Assembly: GCA_026214975.1 (NCBI GenBank)
Contig: JAOBSW010000228.1
Span: 1-64,000, forward strand
DNA length: 64,000 bases
Direction: 5' to 3'
Source of the DNA: Gentiana macrophylla
Lineage: Eukaryota; Streptophyta; Magnoliopsida; Gentianales; Gentianaceae
The position numbers and the translations under genes were made by a program. A model generated the notes under the pieces. The model did not search any database. It was not told the origin of the DNA and was given only the letters and a program-made list of their open reading frames with translations. This document shows, in pieces, positions 36,192 to 48,691 of the stretch; positions within the stretch are counted from its first letter, which is position 1; each line of letters opens with the position of its first letter.

Positions 36192-36645
36192 TGATGTGAT
36201 CAAGATGAGACGCTTTGGCTTGAGTTCAATTTATTCTATCATTCATCCCACATCGTTTCCAAGGCATATTTTATTAGACTTTTGTTATTATTTGTTATTA
36301 GATTTTTATTTTCTATTTTTATTATTGAACTTTGTCCCACATTGCTAAATTAGCAATTAGTCTTGGAAATGCAGAAGATATATAGGCATTTAGAGTCATT
36401 GTAATCAGACAAACAAATTTTGAGATGATATATTTTATTTGAAGCTTTTATGCTTTGGTGGGCTTTTAACGTTGGTGGATTCCAAACCGGATTTATCGAG
36501 TTTGTCGGTGAACCGTGCGGTGTTCATATATATACCGTTTTTAGCTACGGGTTGCAATTAAGGTCATGATCTTTCATCTTATGGTGCTTCCAAAGTAAGT
36601 CATCGGGCATTTTCGGATCTCGATTTGGGTTCACTGATCACATCA
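36192..36645 (+). repeat. 5' LTR of the short element
   Basis: 454 bp, TGATGTGATC..GATCACATCA. It shares the phrase CCCACATTGCTAAATTAGCAA and the GCATTTAGAGTCATTGTAAT block with the partner LTR. Confidence 0.9.
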
Positions 36646-36977
36646 AATGATATCGTAAACTAGACACTGCGGTATCTAAATATCCTTTTTTTTTTTCCTT
36701 GATTCCTGCATATTTTATTTCCCTTTCAATATCATTAAAAAAGTCATTTTCTTTTCTTGATTCTTGTTTTTATTGTTCATAAAAAAATCAAAACTACCTA
36801 GCTTTCTTTTTTCTTGCTTATTGCGTGACCCAATCTGCTTCTTTTGCCGTCAAACTTTGATCCCCAAATCTTGACCCCAATTTTCCCCTCTTATTTATTC
36901 TGTTTGAGTTAAAAATAAAAAAAAAAATCCAGCCTTGTTCCATGTTTTTTTTTCTTTCCGGCCTACGTACTACTACT

Positions 36978-36979
<2 letters not shown>

Positions 36980-37011
<32 letters not shown>
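36980..37011. repeat. Poly(T) run
   Basis: 32 consecutive T. The adjacent minus-strand frame encodes poly-Lys and is not a gene. Confidence 0.95.
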
Positions 37012-37012
<1 letters not shown>

Positions 37013-38059
37013 ACAGGAACGTACTACTTTAAAAAAAAGGAAAAAAATTCTAGCCTTTTTTTCAGCTTTATTCCTTTGTAAAAAAAAGTAACATTTTTCC
37101 CAACATGAGACAAAAAAATAAAATAAAATTCCACAAATTATTGGTGAATTTCGATATTGAGTAATGTCAAATGACACTTCTATGGATGCCAATTTTCAGA
37201 AATTGCGGAGGCACAAAAATTGTGCGGGATCGAAATTTTGAGAAAATGAAACGACGTTTGATGATATGATGGATGATATGAATGCCGAATTTTTAACATG
37301 TTAACGGAAGATGGTGGTGGTAGAAAAATCGCAGTGGTAGGGATAATCGTGGTGGTAGAAGTAACCGTGGATGTACATATGTGGTTAAGAAAACTTCTAC
37401 GGTGCCGCTTCGCTTATTGCGATCATTGTCACGGGAGTGATCATTACTATTATGACCGCCTCACTTTTAGCGTAAAATGCGAGTTTACGTGAGACATCAC
37501 CACGGACGACCAGGTGAATGTTAGTATCCCAACAAAGAATGTCGTGAACACCGTAGAGATTGCTACCACTCTAGGTGATGAGTTGACACGCGATGATGAT
37601 ATTGGTCGAGGAGACTAAGCCAAATTCTAGAGAGATATTGGAGGAGGCTGTTGGAGTAGAATTGGTGGAGGTCGTCCAAGAGTCGATCGTGGCAGAGACA
37701 ATCACCGAGGAGAATGGAAAGGTTCCTGAAGTGCATTTACTTGGTGGCAATCCAGAGAGCCATTTCATTGATCCATTTTCCGAGTATGTTGTCGATCGTC
37801 CGGCCGTGGAATTGTTCGCGTTATATTGCTACATTTCTGGTGTTTCTCAAGTTTTTAGCACATCGATGAATTCATTGATGTTGCATTTGTGACGCTTGGT
37901 TCAACTCTCAAACCGTGCCATTGATTTGAAATGGTCTCATCCGCTTTGTATATTATCCGGCATATCATTGGTAATGAGTTGGTTCGGCCTATTTTGTGCT
38001 TGTTGCTTCTTTTACGACATCCTCTTGATTCGAGGTCGAATCTTTTAAACCAGGAGGAA

Positions 38060-38514
38060 TGATGTGAACGAAGATGAGACATTTTGGCTTGAAGCCTATT
38101 TATTTGATCATTTATCCTACATCGTTTCTGTGGCATATTTTATTAGATTTTTGTTATTATTTATTATTAGATTTTTACTTCCTATTTTTATTATTTAACT
38201 CTGTCCCACATTGCTAAATTAGCAATTAGTCTTGGAGTTTGTAGCCTTTATAAAGGCATTTAGAGTCATTGTAATTAGACAGACAAATTTTGAGATGATA
38301 TATTTTATTTGAAGCTTTTATGCTTTGGTAGGTTTTCTCACGTTGGTGGATTCCAAACCAGACTTATCGAGGTTGTGAGCGAACCTTGTGGGTGTCCATA
38401 TATACCAAGGTTTTTAGCAACGGGTTAGCTAAGGGTCGCGGTGCTCAACTTATTGGTGTCTTCAGTCAAGTCCTCGGGCATTTTCGGATTTGATTCGGTT
38501 CACGGATCACATCA
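38060..38514 (+). repeat. 3' LTR of the short element
   Basis: 455 bp, TGATGTGAAC..GATCACATCA, with clear but diverged similarity to 36,192-36,645. The visible number of substitutions implies an old insertion. Confidence 0.9.
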
Positions 38515-38519
38515 CTGAG

Positions 38520-39838
38520 GTTTCAGACTCATTAGAGAAGGCTGAGGGTTCAAACTCAGTAGAGAAGACTGAAGGCTAAGGTTTCAAACTTAGTATTGAA
38601 GATTAAGCCGAGGCTATGAGGTTAGAATTCAGGTAAGTCTGTGATGGCCTGGACTGACCTTTTAAACCTTGTATTGAAGGTCTAAGATTCTAAAGTTAAA
38701 GTGCTGAAGGGTCTTAGTTATTCTGAAAATATGGTGTACTTTGATGTCACAAAACAAAGATCAGATGATAAACAAGCCAACTGAATACCCATTCAAGAAA
38801 GTTAGCAAAGCACGGAGTTAGATGAGTAGATGTACATCTCAGCAGATCAACATACAAATGTACAACTAAGATAGTACAAGTTATTTGATCCGGTTTAAAG
38901 ATCAAATTCAAGGATTATTCTAATGGAAATTCAAGGATAAGAATCAATATATATGATCATTGGGTCAATCGATGGTGGATTTTAAACATCTGCTTTCAAG
39001 GATTTGAGCCGTCAAAGATGGAGAAATTTCATTGGTTGACAGATCATCACCGTCGAAGGACACCGCATGCATTTTGTTGCAGATAATTTCAGAGGATTAT
39101 TCAGAAAAATCCAACAACGTCTCTTTCTGAATTCAAATTTGAACATTTGATATTTAAGTATAAATAGAGGACTTATGCAACTAGAAGGATCACCAAGCAT
39201 TTATCAAGTTTTCATTGCAATCAAGTTACCCTGTTGAGTCCTGAGTTTTCCTGCTACATGCTGAGCTTAAACTACTGAATCTAGAAATCTTTAAGTGTCC
39301 ATCCTTACAAGTTTGATCCTGAGCTGCTGATCTTACCATTCTGATCAAAGCTCTCAATGCTGAATCACTTTATTGATTCAACCTTTTTTGAACAACAAAG
39401 GCTTTCTGGACAAAGAAGCACATGTTGAGGTGTCAAGGACTCTTGAGTGTGGTGGAGCTAGTGAACAGGCGATCCTACCATTCAAGGACCATTTGAATAC
39501 TTGGAGAAGTAGAAATCCCACCATTTATCCTAGTGTTCAAATTGTGAAGCTATAGTCATTATCCAAGGACAATCTTTCTATGCATCTTGTATCTGTACCT
39601 CAAAATCATTAGTGAATTCCTCCAACATCACAGTCAAGAGTGGACTAAGAGATTACACCACCCCGAACCACTATCTACATTGCTTCTTTCCGCTCATCAT
39701 GCTTGATTTCTTGGTTGTATGTCTTTGATTCTATGAAAACATCAAGGCATAGACATATCTCTATCAGACTTCGATTGAGAGCCTTTCGCACTCATTGCTT
39801 CACTCAGTAGATGTGGAGTTTGTTAGACTGTGTTAACA
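38520..39838. repeat. LTR-like block interrupting Copia W, right part
   Basis: Continues 35,966-36,191 after removal of the short element (GAGTTAAAGGCTAAG | CTGAGGTTTC). Non-coding, with CTGAG-rich wording near 38,515-38,620 and 39,230-39,330, ending near TGTTAACA at 39,838 where Copia W sequence resumes. Together about 1.5 kb, compatible with a solo LTR. Flanking target duplications were not found, so the boundaries are tentative. Confidence 0.4.
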
Positions 39839-41384
39839 CCTCCCGAATAAAATTTTATTGCATTTTTTGTTCTTGTTGATCTCCTTAGCTAAGCAGGTGC
39901 AAGTGCTTGGGTGACTGGGGATGATCCTCCACTGGATGTCTCGGCTGTATATGTGCTTGTGTTGGATTGCTCAGTTGAGTCACTCAGCTGATCATCGAAG
40001 CCGTCCGAAAACGGTAATGGTAATGGCATATCAAGGGCGTACCCAACTTTGCCTAATACCTGCTAGAATAAAGGAAAATAAGTCTAATGGAATTGAGTAT
40101 TCCTAGCAACAAAGATGTCTTTGTTGGTGATATGCAAGAGTATTTCACCATTGCAAGTGTTTGAATTCCCAATAAAGACACATGTCCTGCATCTAGAATC
40201 AAACTTTGTTCTATATTCCTTAAGAGTACAAGAAAAATCTAAGTAGCCAAAGACTTTAAACACAGAATAGTCTTTTTTGGTGCCATATAACATCTCATAA
40301 GGTGTGCTTTCTTTTAGTAGAGGTGTAGGTGTTGCACTAATCAACTTAAAATCATGTAATACCCCAATATTCAATTATTAGGATACTCTGAAACCATAAA
40401 TGCCAAGCTACATTCAGCAAGTGCTGATGTTTTCTTTCCATAATACCATTCCGCTCAAGTGTTCTGACATATGAAGTTTGTGTCATTCTGTTCACAGAAA
40501 GTTGTTAGTTGAAATTCATCTCCATTATCATATCTAATTACTTTAATAATTTTGTTAAACTGTGTGAAAAAAACTTAACAAAGGATTAACCAATTCAGAA
40601 GCTTCAAACATCTGTGTCATATGAAACACCCAAGTGAATCTAGAATAATCATCCACAGTGGTTAAGAAATATTGTTGACCATTCACATTAGAATGCCTCA
40701 AAGGGCCCCAAATATCAATATACAATTCACAGTATTTTACATCAGCTGATGTAGAACAATAACTTGTAATCTCTTATCAGGTATATGACCAAATCTATAA
40801 TTCCTCAAAAGTTCATCATCTACTCTATCAAACAAACTATTGTTTTGTACAGAATTACAAACGGATTTAACAACTTTTTTCAGAGGTTGATGTAACAAAA
40901 TATATAGTCCTCTATGCAACTCAGCTGAACGAATCATGTTCTTCATGCTGTCTTGCAAAACACATTTGTTAGCAGTGAAGACAGCCGCACAAATAATGAT
41001 TAATCAAAGCCGGTAAAGACGTCAAATTATATATAAAACCAGGAATGTATAGCACATTATGCAAGATCAGCTAATGATTGATCCTCACTTCTCCCATATG
41101 TGTTACATGCACACTATTGTCATTAGGTAATCCTAATTTCATGTCAACCACGAGTTTAGAATTACTTAATTTCTCTAAAGAATAAACAATGTCTATGGAA
41201 CAAGAGTCCAAGCCCCATTGGATAGGTTTACCAAACTAAGATCACCTGATCCTTGAACAAGTGAAAAGTGATTGGTCACAACATTAATCTGTTGATCGCA
41301 TGTCCGGAGGAATCGGAATTCGGCACAGGCCATCAAAGATCTGTTAGAAATAATTAAGTTTTGATGATGAAACCATGAAGATGA
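39839..41384 (-). pseudogene. Copia protease/integrase remnant (element W)
   Basis: Minus-strand motifs in order are: a protease-downstream segment (LILHNVLYIPGFIYNLTSL, about 41,010-41,080), the gag-pre-integrase segment LLRNYRFGHIPDKRLQV (about 40,760-40,810), integrase core QYFLTTVDDYSRFTW with its first catalytic Asp (about 40,640-40,690), and the integrase C-terminal part TPYEMLYGTKKDYSVFKVFG (about 40,235-40,310). The post-integrase linker PLPLPFSDGFD follows near 40,000. Several stops are present. The right end is cut off by the X LTR at 41,385, so gag is missing. Confidence 0.78.
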
Positions 41385-43227
41385 TGTTGACATAGTCTCC
41401 TAAGCCCAATCAGGTTTGACCAGATCCGATCGGGTCGGATCATTTCTACTATTTCTTTATGTTTGTACATATAATAAATGGCTTTCTCGTTATTATATAT
41501 TTGTTCGCTTAACGGACCAATTGCGATATTGTATATATGATAACGTACCTAGTGTCAAACTGTGAAAGAGAAATCATAATGGTGATTATGGTTGATGAGA
41601 TCTCGACTCACTTTAAGATGTTTGATACTTAAATGTCTATATTCGTATGTACTATTAAATGGGACATTAATAGTACGGTTAGACTAGCACGTATTAGATG
41701 TCTTCTATCTTATAAAGATATGGATAGATCTCGTCTATTGAAGTAAGGACACTTGGACTGTACGTGGATGTGTATTGGAGAATGCGTACATTAGACTGAC
41801 CCACTTACTTTATTAAGTGTCGCACTATGTGACGGTTGAGTAATTATCCTAAGACCGGAGTCCTCATGGCATCACGGTGTGGATTGTCATACTTTGACAC
41901 CATTGAGGTTTCCTCTTAGCTATGGGTCGATCATGTAGTAGTGATTGGGTGTGATACTGAAGCATGCATTGGATTTATATTGCTCGTCCGGAAATCGTGT
42001 ATCCTAATGGTAGGAGTAAATATCCGAAAAGGTCTTCTTATAAAGAATGTCTTATTCTCGAAAGTCTTTGCAAAGCGGATGTAATGTGTTACTTATGAGA
42101 GGACAGGAAATCCAGATTAAAAGATGCAGTTGTTTATGAATGACACTCGAGATACAACTATATGGATATTATAACAACGATAGTATTCTATTTACATGGT
42201 AGCCATTTAACATGAAATGTAGTAGTTATTGCATTTGACTTCCATGATTGGGGGTCATGACGTGTTGCTAAACGCTATTCATGATCGTTAGTTATGAAGG
42301 GTATTTTAGTAAATGCACTTTGTGCCTACGGCCAACATATTCGGAAGCCAATTGGGTCACACACATAAGAACATATAGCCGGATTAAAATGCGGTTATAG
42401 TGATAACCAAATAAGGAAATTTTTATCTCGACTATAAAGTATTATAGTGATAAATTAATACTGTGGTATTTATTTATTATGAATAAATATAATCCAAGAT
42501 ATTAATTATGTTGATTAATTAAATATACATTTTATAATGTATGGGGCGCATGTTTCAATGTGTATTAGATACGCATGGATTTGCAAGATAATTAATCATA
42601 GTATTATATTATAATATTTGATATTACTTTGTGTGTGTGTGTATATATATATTTGAGTGATATAATAATGATATATTCAATATTGGATATTGACAATATC
42701 TTGAAATTATTCAATATGAGATATTCAATTAAATGAGATTAATCAATCAAAGATACTTTCCTTATTTTATTAGGAAAATGTTTTCTTTCTCCTCACTCCA
42801 CACATGAAGCTTTTCCCATTGGGAATGGGACTACTATAGGCGCCACTCACCTCTAAATAAGAGTTGGGTGCCTGCCACTTTTGTATCATCACAATTCCAA
42901 GAGTTCAATAATTCTTGTGAAAAATAGAGAGTTTCTTATAGAGAGTCTGAGAGAGAGAAAAGTTTGGTCTAGGAACCGAGTTTTTCTAGTAGCAATCCAA
43001 GACAGGATTCCGGTGGATTATTTGTGTGGACTAGCTGTAGAGGCCGAAGGCTTCGGCGGCTCTGTGCACCACTACTCCTTCATAGACTATAAATCTTTGA
43101 TCTGTTAAATCATCCAAGGTAACTTTCTCTTTTACTTCTTTTATGCTTGTTGCTTGAACGAAGTCGACATTGGTGAACGGAAATCAAATTTTAAATTTCG
43201 CTGCGTTCCCGCATTGATTTCTTAATA
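41385..43227 (+). repeat. Family X Copia 5' LTR, third plus-strand copy
   Basis: Begins TGTTGACATAGTCTCCTAAGCC and ends GCGTTCCCGCATTGATTTC, aligning throughout with the other X LTRs but more diverged and lacking a long TA tract (short GT/TA run near 42,630-42,650). It has inserted into the dead Copia W. The primer site follows at 43,229, so this is a 5' LTR. No matching 3' LTR lies to the right within the window. Confidence 0.8.
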
Positions 43228-43228
43228 G

Positions 43229-43243
43229 TGGTATCGGTGCGGT
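43229..43243 (+). other. Primer-binding site after X LTR
   Basis: TGGTATCGGTGCGG resembles the initiator tRNA-Met site, and the following CTTAAGCAATAAG matches the leader after the LTR at 7,519. Confidence 0.65.
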
Positions 43244-43770
43244 CTTCGATCTTAAGCAATAAGTATTAGTTAATTTGTGTAGTAATTATCATATATGCAT
43301 GATTTAGATTTGTGAAACGAAAAACAAAAAAAATTCAGTTCGTCTTTTGGGGTGCTCGGCCGATCGCGGCGGCACCCCCATCAGAATTAGTGCCGGCGGC
43401 GTCGGCTTGTACTCTTTTTGGTGGGAACTCCAAAAATTTTGTTTTTTTGTTTTGTGACTCTTTATGGTACATTGAAATCTATTGTTTAGTTGATGTCATG
43501 TAGCTAACTAATAGTTTAAATAGTTTGAACCATTGGGATGCCAAATGACATTACTCAATTTGTTGAGTAAAAGGGTTAGACCTATGATCCACAATTGTGG
43601 ACCTATGGTTAACCTATGCCATTATCAAATATTTGGTAAGAGCCAAGGCTGATGTCTTATGGTTTAGGAAACCAAAAGCATCCATTTTGATTATGAATCA
43701 AAACGAAAGAAATCAAAAGAAGTCTAATTTTATTCCGATTTTATTTTAGAATAGTTCTAATTAATCCTTA
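43244..43770 (+). mobile_element. X Copia leader region
   Basis: Matches 18,880-19,260 in ordered blocks (TTTTGTTTTGTGA, GTTTAGTTG, AATAGTTT.AACCATTGGGAT). The homologous plus-strand copy shows this is the untranslated leader before gag. Interrupted at about 43,770 by Gypsy-type sequence. Confidence 0.65.
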
Positions 43771-45630
43771 ATTTTTTTTAGGAAACTGGATCTTTATTTA
43801 TATTCAGAACCAAAAAATATGTACATCACGAGTTCGCTGATGACGGTCAACTTGGTATCATATTTTACCATCAACTTACCCCGTATTTATGTTCTCAATT
43901 GGTGTAATATGTATGAAATCATGGGTTAATTAGCTAAATATGATTAAGTAACGTCCGGGGTAACTAAATTGGTATTATGCGTATTAACCGTGTATTTTAT
44001 GCGTTATTTACCATAAATGGAAGCTACTATGTGTGTTATGGTTTTATTGATGAGATGAACGAGTATATGGAGCATCATTTAATGACTGTGAGAGTCAATG
44101 GATAAAGAATCGAACCGACTGAAGGTTGAAGTGTTTCGAGTGAAGATTGGACCCGAGAATCTGCTTGGTGATCTTTCAATGCTGTTTCCGAAGCCTTACA
44201 AGATGAATTGGGCTTGGTCTTTTGCATAAAAGTTTTAGGGCATTAAACGAGGATTCCATCGCACTTTGATTCACTTGAATAAAGTTACGTAGGCCAAGTT
44301 ATGGTCCAAATACCGAAGGTGGGCCTAGGGTATTCCATAACCTTCCAAGTTAAGTGGGCAGAAGAAAAAAATACAAAAATACCCACAATTAATCGAGCCC
44401 CAGAATCTTCCAGAAATGTGTTTTCTTGTCCTCCACGGATTGGGTTTACCCCTAAGTCGGTTTATACACCTATATAAAGCCATCAGAGCTGCGAAATTCT
44501 ATTCATCTTCCATTCTTCATCCATTATATTAGTTATTCATCAATTAGATACAATGTAGTCTTTTGGGAATAAAGTCTTCTTTTATATTCTTCTTTTCTTC
44601 TTGAAAGTAAATCAAGAGTCTTTCATCATTGAATTGTGCTTGGTTTATGTTCATCATGGATCAATTCGAATCGCCGGAGGGAGAGAAAATTGAGGAAAGA
44701 TTTGTTCTTCGTCATGGGTAACATCTATTCCAATATTTTATTTATTTTCATAGATTCATGATTGTTCTTGTGATAGATCTAGATTATGCTTTCATCTAGT
44801 TAATTATGCATTAATTAAACGAACCTTAATCTTTATTATTCGATTCGATCATAGTAAACGATTATGGGTTGTGCACTTCAGATATGCGACGGTCTTTATC
44901 GATAGATCTTAATACCTAGTAAATCCTGATTTTGTGGTTCAGTGTTAGCTACATTGATCGACAGGATTAATTAAAATGATTTCTTAAGTCTGGCCAATCT
45001 AATATTCATGTATCGTAACTTAACATGAATGACTGTTATTGAAGTGTTAATTATGACATAGTCTTGATGGATCCCTAGGAGCGTGCTAGTCATAGTCGAT
45101 AGCTGCTTATGGAGGTTTCCGGCCTCGAGCCGGCATCTCTAAAACTTATTGCGTGTGCGTTAATACAACCAACGATGGAGGTTAACTGCACATAGATTGT
45201 CTGATGTCCTTATAGTGGAAGTAGATAGGGTTAGGTGATTGCACTCGTAGCTTAATTACAAATATGGATCAGATAAGATTAAGGGGAGATTAGTTGTGAA
45301 TAGTTTGGTTAATACGTTTTCAAAATATGATTGACTATTAGTTTATTTGCAACTCTGTTATTTATGTTTCTCTTATGTTGGTCAACAACCAGCCTATCCG
45401 GTTGACTTATGAATTGTGGTTGTATTTAACATAATTAAATAATAGTCTCGTGGGATCGACCTTAGCTCGCTTCTTGCTATACAATTGACCTAGTCCTCTT
45501 GCTAGTATTAAGCGACTTACACGCGATCATTCTCCATAAGTAAAAACAATCAACCACGCTATACAAATATTCTACTTTTGACGGAAAATGCTAATAGCTA
45601 ATCAATGTATATGAACTAAGCTAGTAGCTA
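43771..45630 (+). repeat. Gypsy/Athila-type LTR (Z family), plus strand
   Basis: Ordered similarity to 25,615-27,055 (inverted) and 47,050-47,580, ending with CTAGTCCTCTTGCTAGTATT and ACTTACACGCGATCA near 45,490-45,530. TATATAAAGCC near 44,472 is a plausible promoter. X leader sequence resumes at about 45,630 (TTATTTCTATTTCGATTAAATC), showing the element sits inside X. A repeated TAATTAATC on both sides may be a target duplication, but the site is low-complexity. No coding sequence. Confidence 0.55.
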
Positions 45631-45755
45631 ATTAATCGTTATTTCTATTTCGATTAAATCATTTAATTGATTAAATGTTAATTAGTTAATTGATTTTATA
45701 AAATAAGAAGCAAGTTGGTAATTTTAGAATTTATCTTTTTCATAAAATATTAACA
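45631..45755 (+). mobile_element. X Copia leader, continued
   Basis: Aligns with 19,310-19,410 (TCGATTAAATCATTTAATTGATTAAA.. and the GATTTTATAAAATAAGAAGC block). Truncated at about 45,755, after which unrelated sequence begins. Confidence 0.6.
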
Positions 45756-46850
45756 AGTTTATTCACCCCCACCCCCTCTAAACTTGTTCATAGCCTTTAC
45801 AAGGGACCAACATGTGCTTTTTTAGTCACTAATTAATAGAATAATTTATCTATGTGGAATTGCGATTATTCACCCTCTCGAGCTATTAATTTCCACAATC
45901 ATACAAAAATAGCACACAAGAATCAATTTATCAACATCAAATTCGAAAAACAGGGTAATATTGTGTTTTTACATCATATATTCATATACGGGTTTCTCTT
46001 AATCCTAGAAACTAATATCTACTCATGTTAAATATCAAAATTCCAAGATTCAATCATAGAATTCATACTTTGGCAAGAAAAATAAATAAATAGAGTAAAT
46101 GTGAATAGAGAGAGAAATAAACCGTCAGAGTATTGCTTAAATAATCCAACCTTGAAAAAGCTTCGTTCTTGAATTCTTAAAACCTAAAATCCTTGTTCTT
46201 GGGGATGGGAGATGATGATGATGAAGAGAGGAGCAAAGCGTCCGACTATTTATTTTTATGTTGGAGGCGTGAGGGATGAATTATATGACTTGGGGGAATA
46301 GAAATAGGATAATTACATCATAAAATAAGTTTCCATACTTAAAAATTCCCAAGATAATCTCTAGAAATCAATTTCCATCACTCTTGGACTCTTCTGGCGT
46401 GAAACCTCCTTTTTTTCTCAATAAAACCTTGATTTTCGAAAAAAAATACTTGGAAAGCTATCCACCAATCAGAACATTTCGTTGGCCTACTAAAAATCTG
46501 AATAATTTTCACACCTTGTTGAATTCTTTCACACCTGGGTGTGATTCTTCCAGCCTTTATGAAACTTGCCATCTTTTCGTTGCTTACAATGTCTTTTTAG
46601 CTCGGATTCACCATATCTACAAACTATCAAAGGCAAATCAGTATCCTAGTCCAAAAGAGGCAATTTATCATACGAAAATCACAAAATAGTTATGAAAATA
46701 GGCCAAAATGTTCTAAGAATAATCATATATGGTAGACTTATCATACAACATGTCTTTATGAAAGACTGACATGGAAGGTGTCCTTAGTATTGTTAATATG
46801 GTAGTTTAGCTATGGTTCAATGTGTTGTTTACTAATCAACATGATTAAGT
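45756..46850. other. Unresolved TE-derived stretch
   Basis: CACCCCCACCCCCTCTAAAC at 45,764-45,783 followed by AAGGGACCAACA resembles the 3' end wording of SIRE-like LTRs, but no matching element was delimited. The 101-codon frame at 46,384-46,689 and the opposite frame at 46,378-46,572 have no recognised domain. Confidence 0.3.
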
Positions 46851-47580
46851 TACTATAATTCACCAGTAAATCAAGAATCGTAATATGTAACCTAGAATAT
46901 TGGATTCACCGCACTAGCTGCGGCGGTTTTTGCCGCCGCGGTGAGGCAACTTAGAAGCCCTAATTCTGAGGGTTCTATGCCATCTACGTCTGATTAACAA
47001 GATTAACCTACGAATGTCCGATCTAGCCAGTTTGTCATTTGTTATTGTAAATTAGCATGATGGAATGTAGTTGAAGTTCTAGTTATGGCATTTTTAATTG
47101 ATTTGTAGGCACTGCCAGCCATTGTCGGTGGTTGCCTAGGGAGGTTTTTGGTTCATGCCGGCAATCCCTAATTCTGAATGAGTTGATGTTAATACAGCCT
47201 AAAATAGGTTAACTACACATAGACACCCTCTGTCGAATCATTGAGAAGAATGGTAAGTTTTGGAGATTCCACCCGTAGTTTAATTACACGTAAAACGGAT
47301 CAGATATAATTATGGATTAAGCGGATATTAGTTGTGGATAATTTGGTCAATGCCTTTTCAATATATGATTTATTCTCGGTGTATTAGCACCTCTTCTATT
47401 TAATTTTCATTTATGTTGGTCAAAGACCATCCTTTTGGTCAACTTATAAATTGTGGTTGTGTTTAACATAATCAAACAATAGTCTATGTGGGATCGACCT
47501 TGACTTGCCTTGCTATACTATGACTGGCCTAGTCCTCTTGCTAGTATCGTGACTTACACGCGATCAATTGAAATAGTGTC
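46851..47580 (+). repeat. Gypsy/Athila-type LTR 3' part (Z family), second plus copy
   Basis: Blocks at 47,110-47,580 match 45,080-45,530 in the same order (GGAGGTTT..GGTTCATGCCGGCA, TTAACTACACATAGA, GGATCAGATATAATTA, TTGTGGTTGTGTTTAACATAATCA, CTAGTCCTCTTGCTAGTAT, GACTTACACGCGATCA). A GC-rich imperfect hairpin (GCGGCGG..CCGCCGC) lies at about 46,920-46,945. Left limit uncertain. Confidence 0.55.
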
Positions 47581-47955
47581 AATGATTTTGATGATTACAC
47601 AAGCCGGTACATCAATTGAATAGTAGCAGGTCGCGTGTAAAGACTGCCTGCATAAGGGCATAGTTTTATAATTCACCGTTTTTTTTCTTTTTTCTTTTGT
47701 CTTTATAGTTTCCCGACATTTTTTTGAGGCGTAATGGTTAAATAATTTAAGATCTTTTGTCGGATTAAATTATTTTTGAGTATTCCATTACTTTATTACT
47801 TCTGTATTCGACGCTTATATTGGTGCACGTCATCCTTTTTTTATAGTTTTGTTGATGTATCTCTTTTGCAGATTTTTCGATTGCCTTATTATCTTTGGCA
47901 AGAGTTTACATCATTTCTAATTCCTTATTTGAGCTTCACCCTTAATTGAACCTAA

Positions 47956-47980
47956 GTTTCTTTCTTTCTTTCTTTCTTTG
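47956..47980. repeat. (TTTC)n microsatellite
   Basis: About six TTTC units immediately before the GGGACAATG motif. Confidence 0.9.
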
Positions 47981-48650
47981 TTTCAAACATTAGGGACAAT
48001 GTTTGGGTTAAGTGGGGGGTAGGACGTCACTTAGCCATTTGTCTAAGTATTTCATCAATATTAGGTATGATTCAACTTTCTCGATGCACATTTCACCACT
48101 TTCTTTTGCCAATCTTTGTGCAAACTTAAGGACATGAAGTCCTTGAACTTTATGAGTTAATTAATCACATCTTCAATTCACAATTGAATGAATAAGTGTC
48201 ATGTCAATTTTGAAGTAGTTGCATATTAACCATATATTCTTTTTGTGAGTCGGCTTTTTGAGCACGTATAACTCGACTGCACCAGTGAGTAGTATAAATG
48301 ATGCATTGTGTTGGCTCAAGTTCACCTTAGTTGTCCGAGTTTGTTTTTAACTTTGGGTCATTTAAGGAAAGTTGAGGATTTCATAAGGGCATAAGATATC
48401 CAGTTTGGTTGTTTATGCAAAATGAGTGAAAAAAAGTAAGTATCTTTTCAGAGAAAAAATCAAGTGACTTCCAGAGAAAGCAATATCCATTGGCATGAGG
48501 GTAGCTTGTCCAGTAGATCTTTTGACTAAAAGTTTTTTTCTAGGAACCCACCATTGCAAGTCACTTTATTGAGAAAGTCCACAGTAGGTTTGATAGGTTT
48601 CTTGCTAAGCTGCCACCATTGCATGTTTCTTTATGAGAATCTACACGTCC

Positions 48651-48651
<1 letters not shown>

Positions 48652-48690
<39 letters not shown>
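48652..48690. repeat. (TA)n microsatellite
   Basis: About 19 TA units. Confidence 0.9.

Positions 48691-48691
<1 letters not shown>

Larger units (their letters stand above)
36192..38514 (+). mobile_element. Complete short non-autonomous LTR retrotransposon
   Basis: Two direct LTRs of 454 and 455 bp (36,192-36,645 and 38,060-38,514) enclose about 1.4 kb. Both start TGATGTGA and end GATCACATCA. The target duplication is CTAAG (36,187-36,191) and CTGAG (38,515-38,519), one mismatch. A degenerate primer site (TGATATCGTAAAC) follows the 5' LTR, and AGGAGGAA precedes the 3' LTR as polypurine tract. The interior has no pol. A glycine/arginine-rich gag-like run and a broken zinc-knuckle-like segment (YCDHCHGSDHYYYDR, about 37,420-37,460) suggest a deleted Copia gag region. 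In size it falls between TRIM and LARD elements. Confidence 0.85.

Noticed and set aside
36818..37192. 124-codon minus frame with poly-Lys
   Set aside because: Spans a 32-base poly(T) run in the non-autonomous LTR element. No domain.
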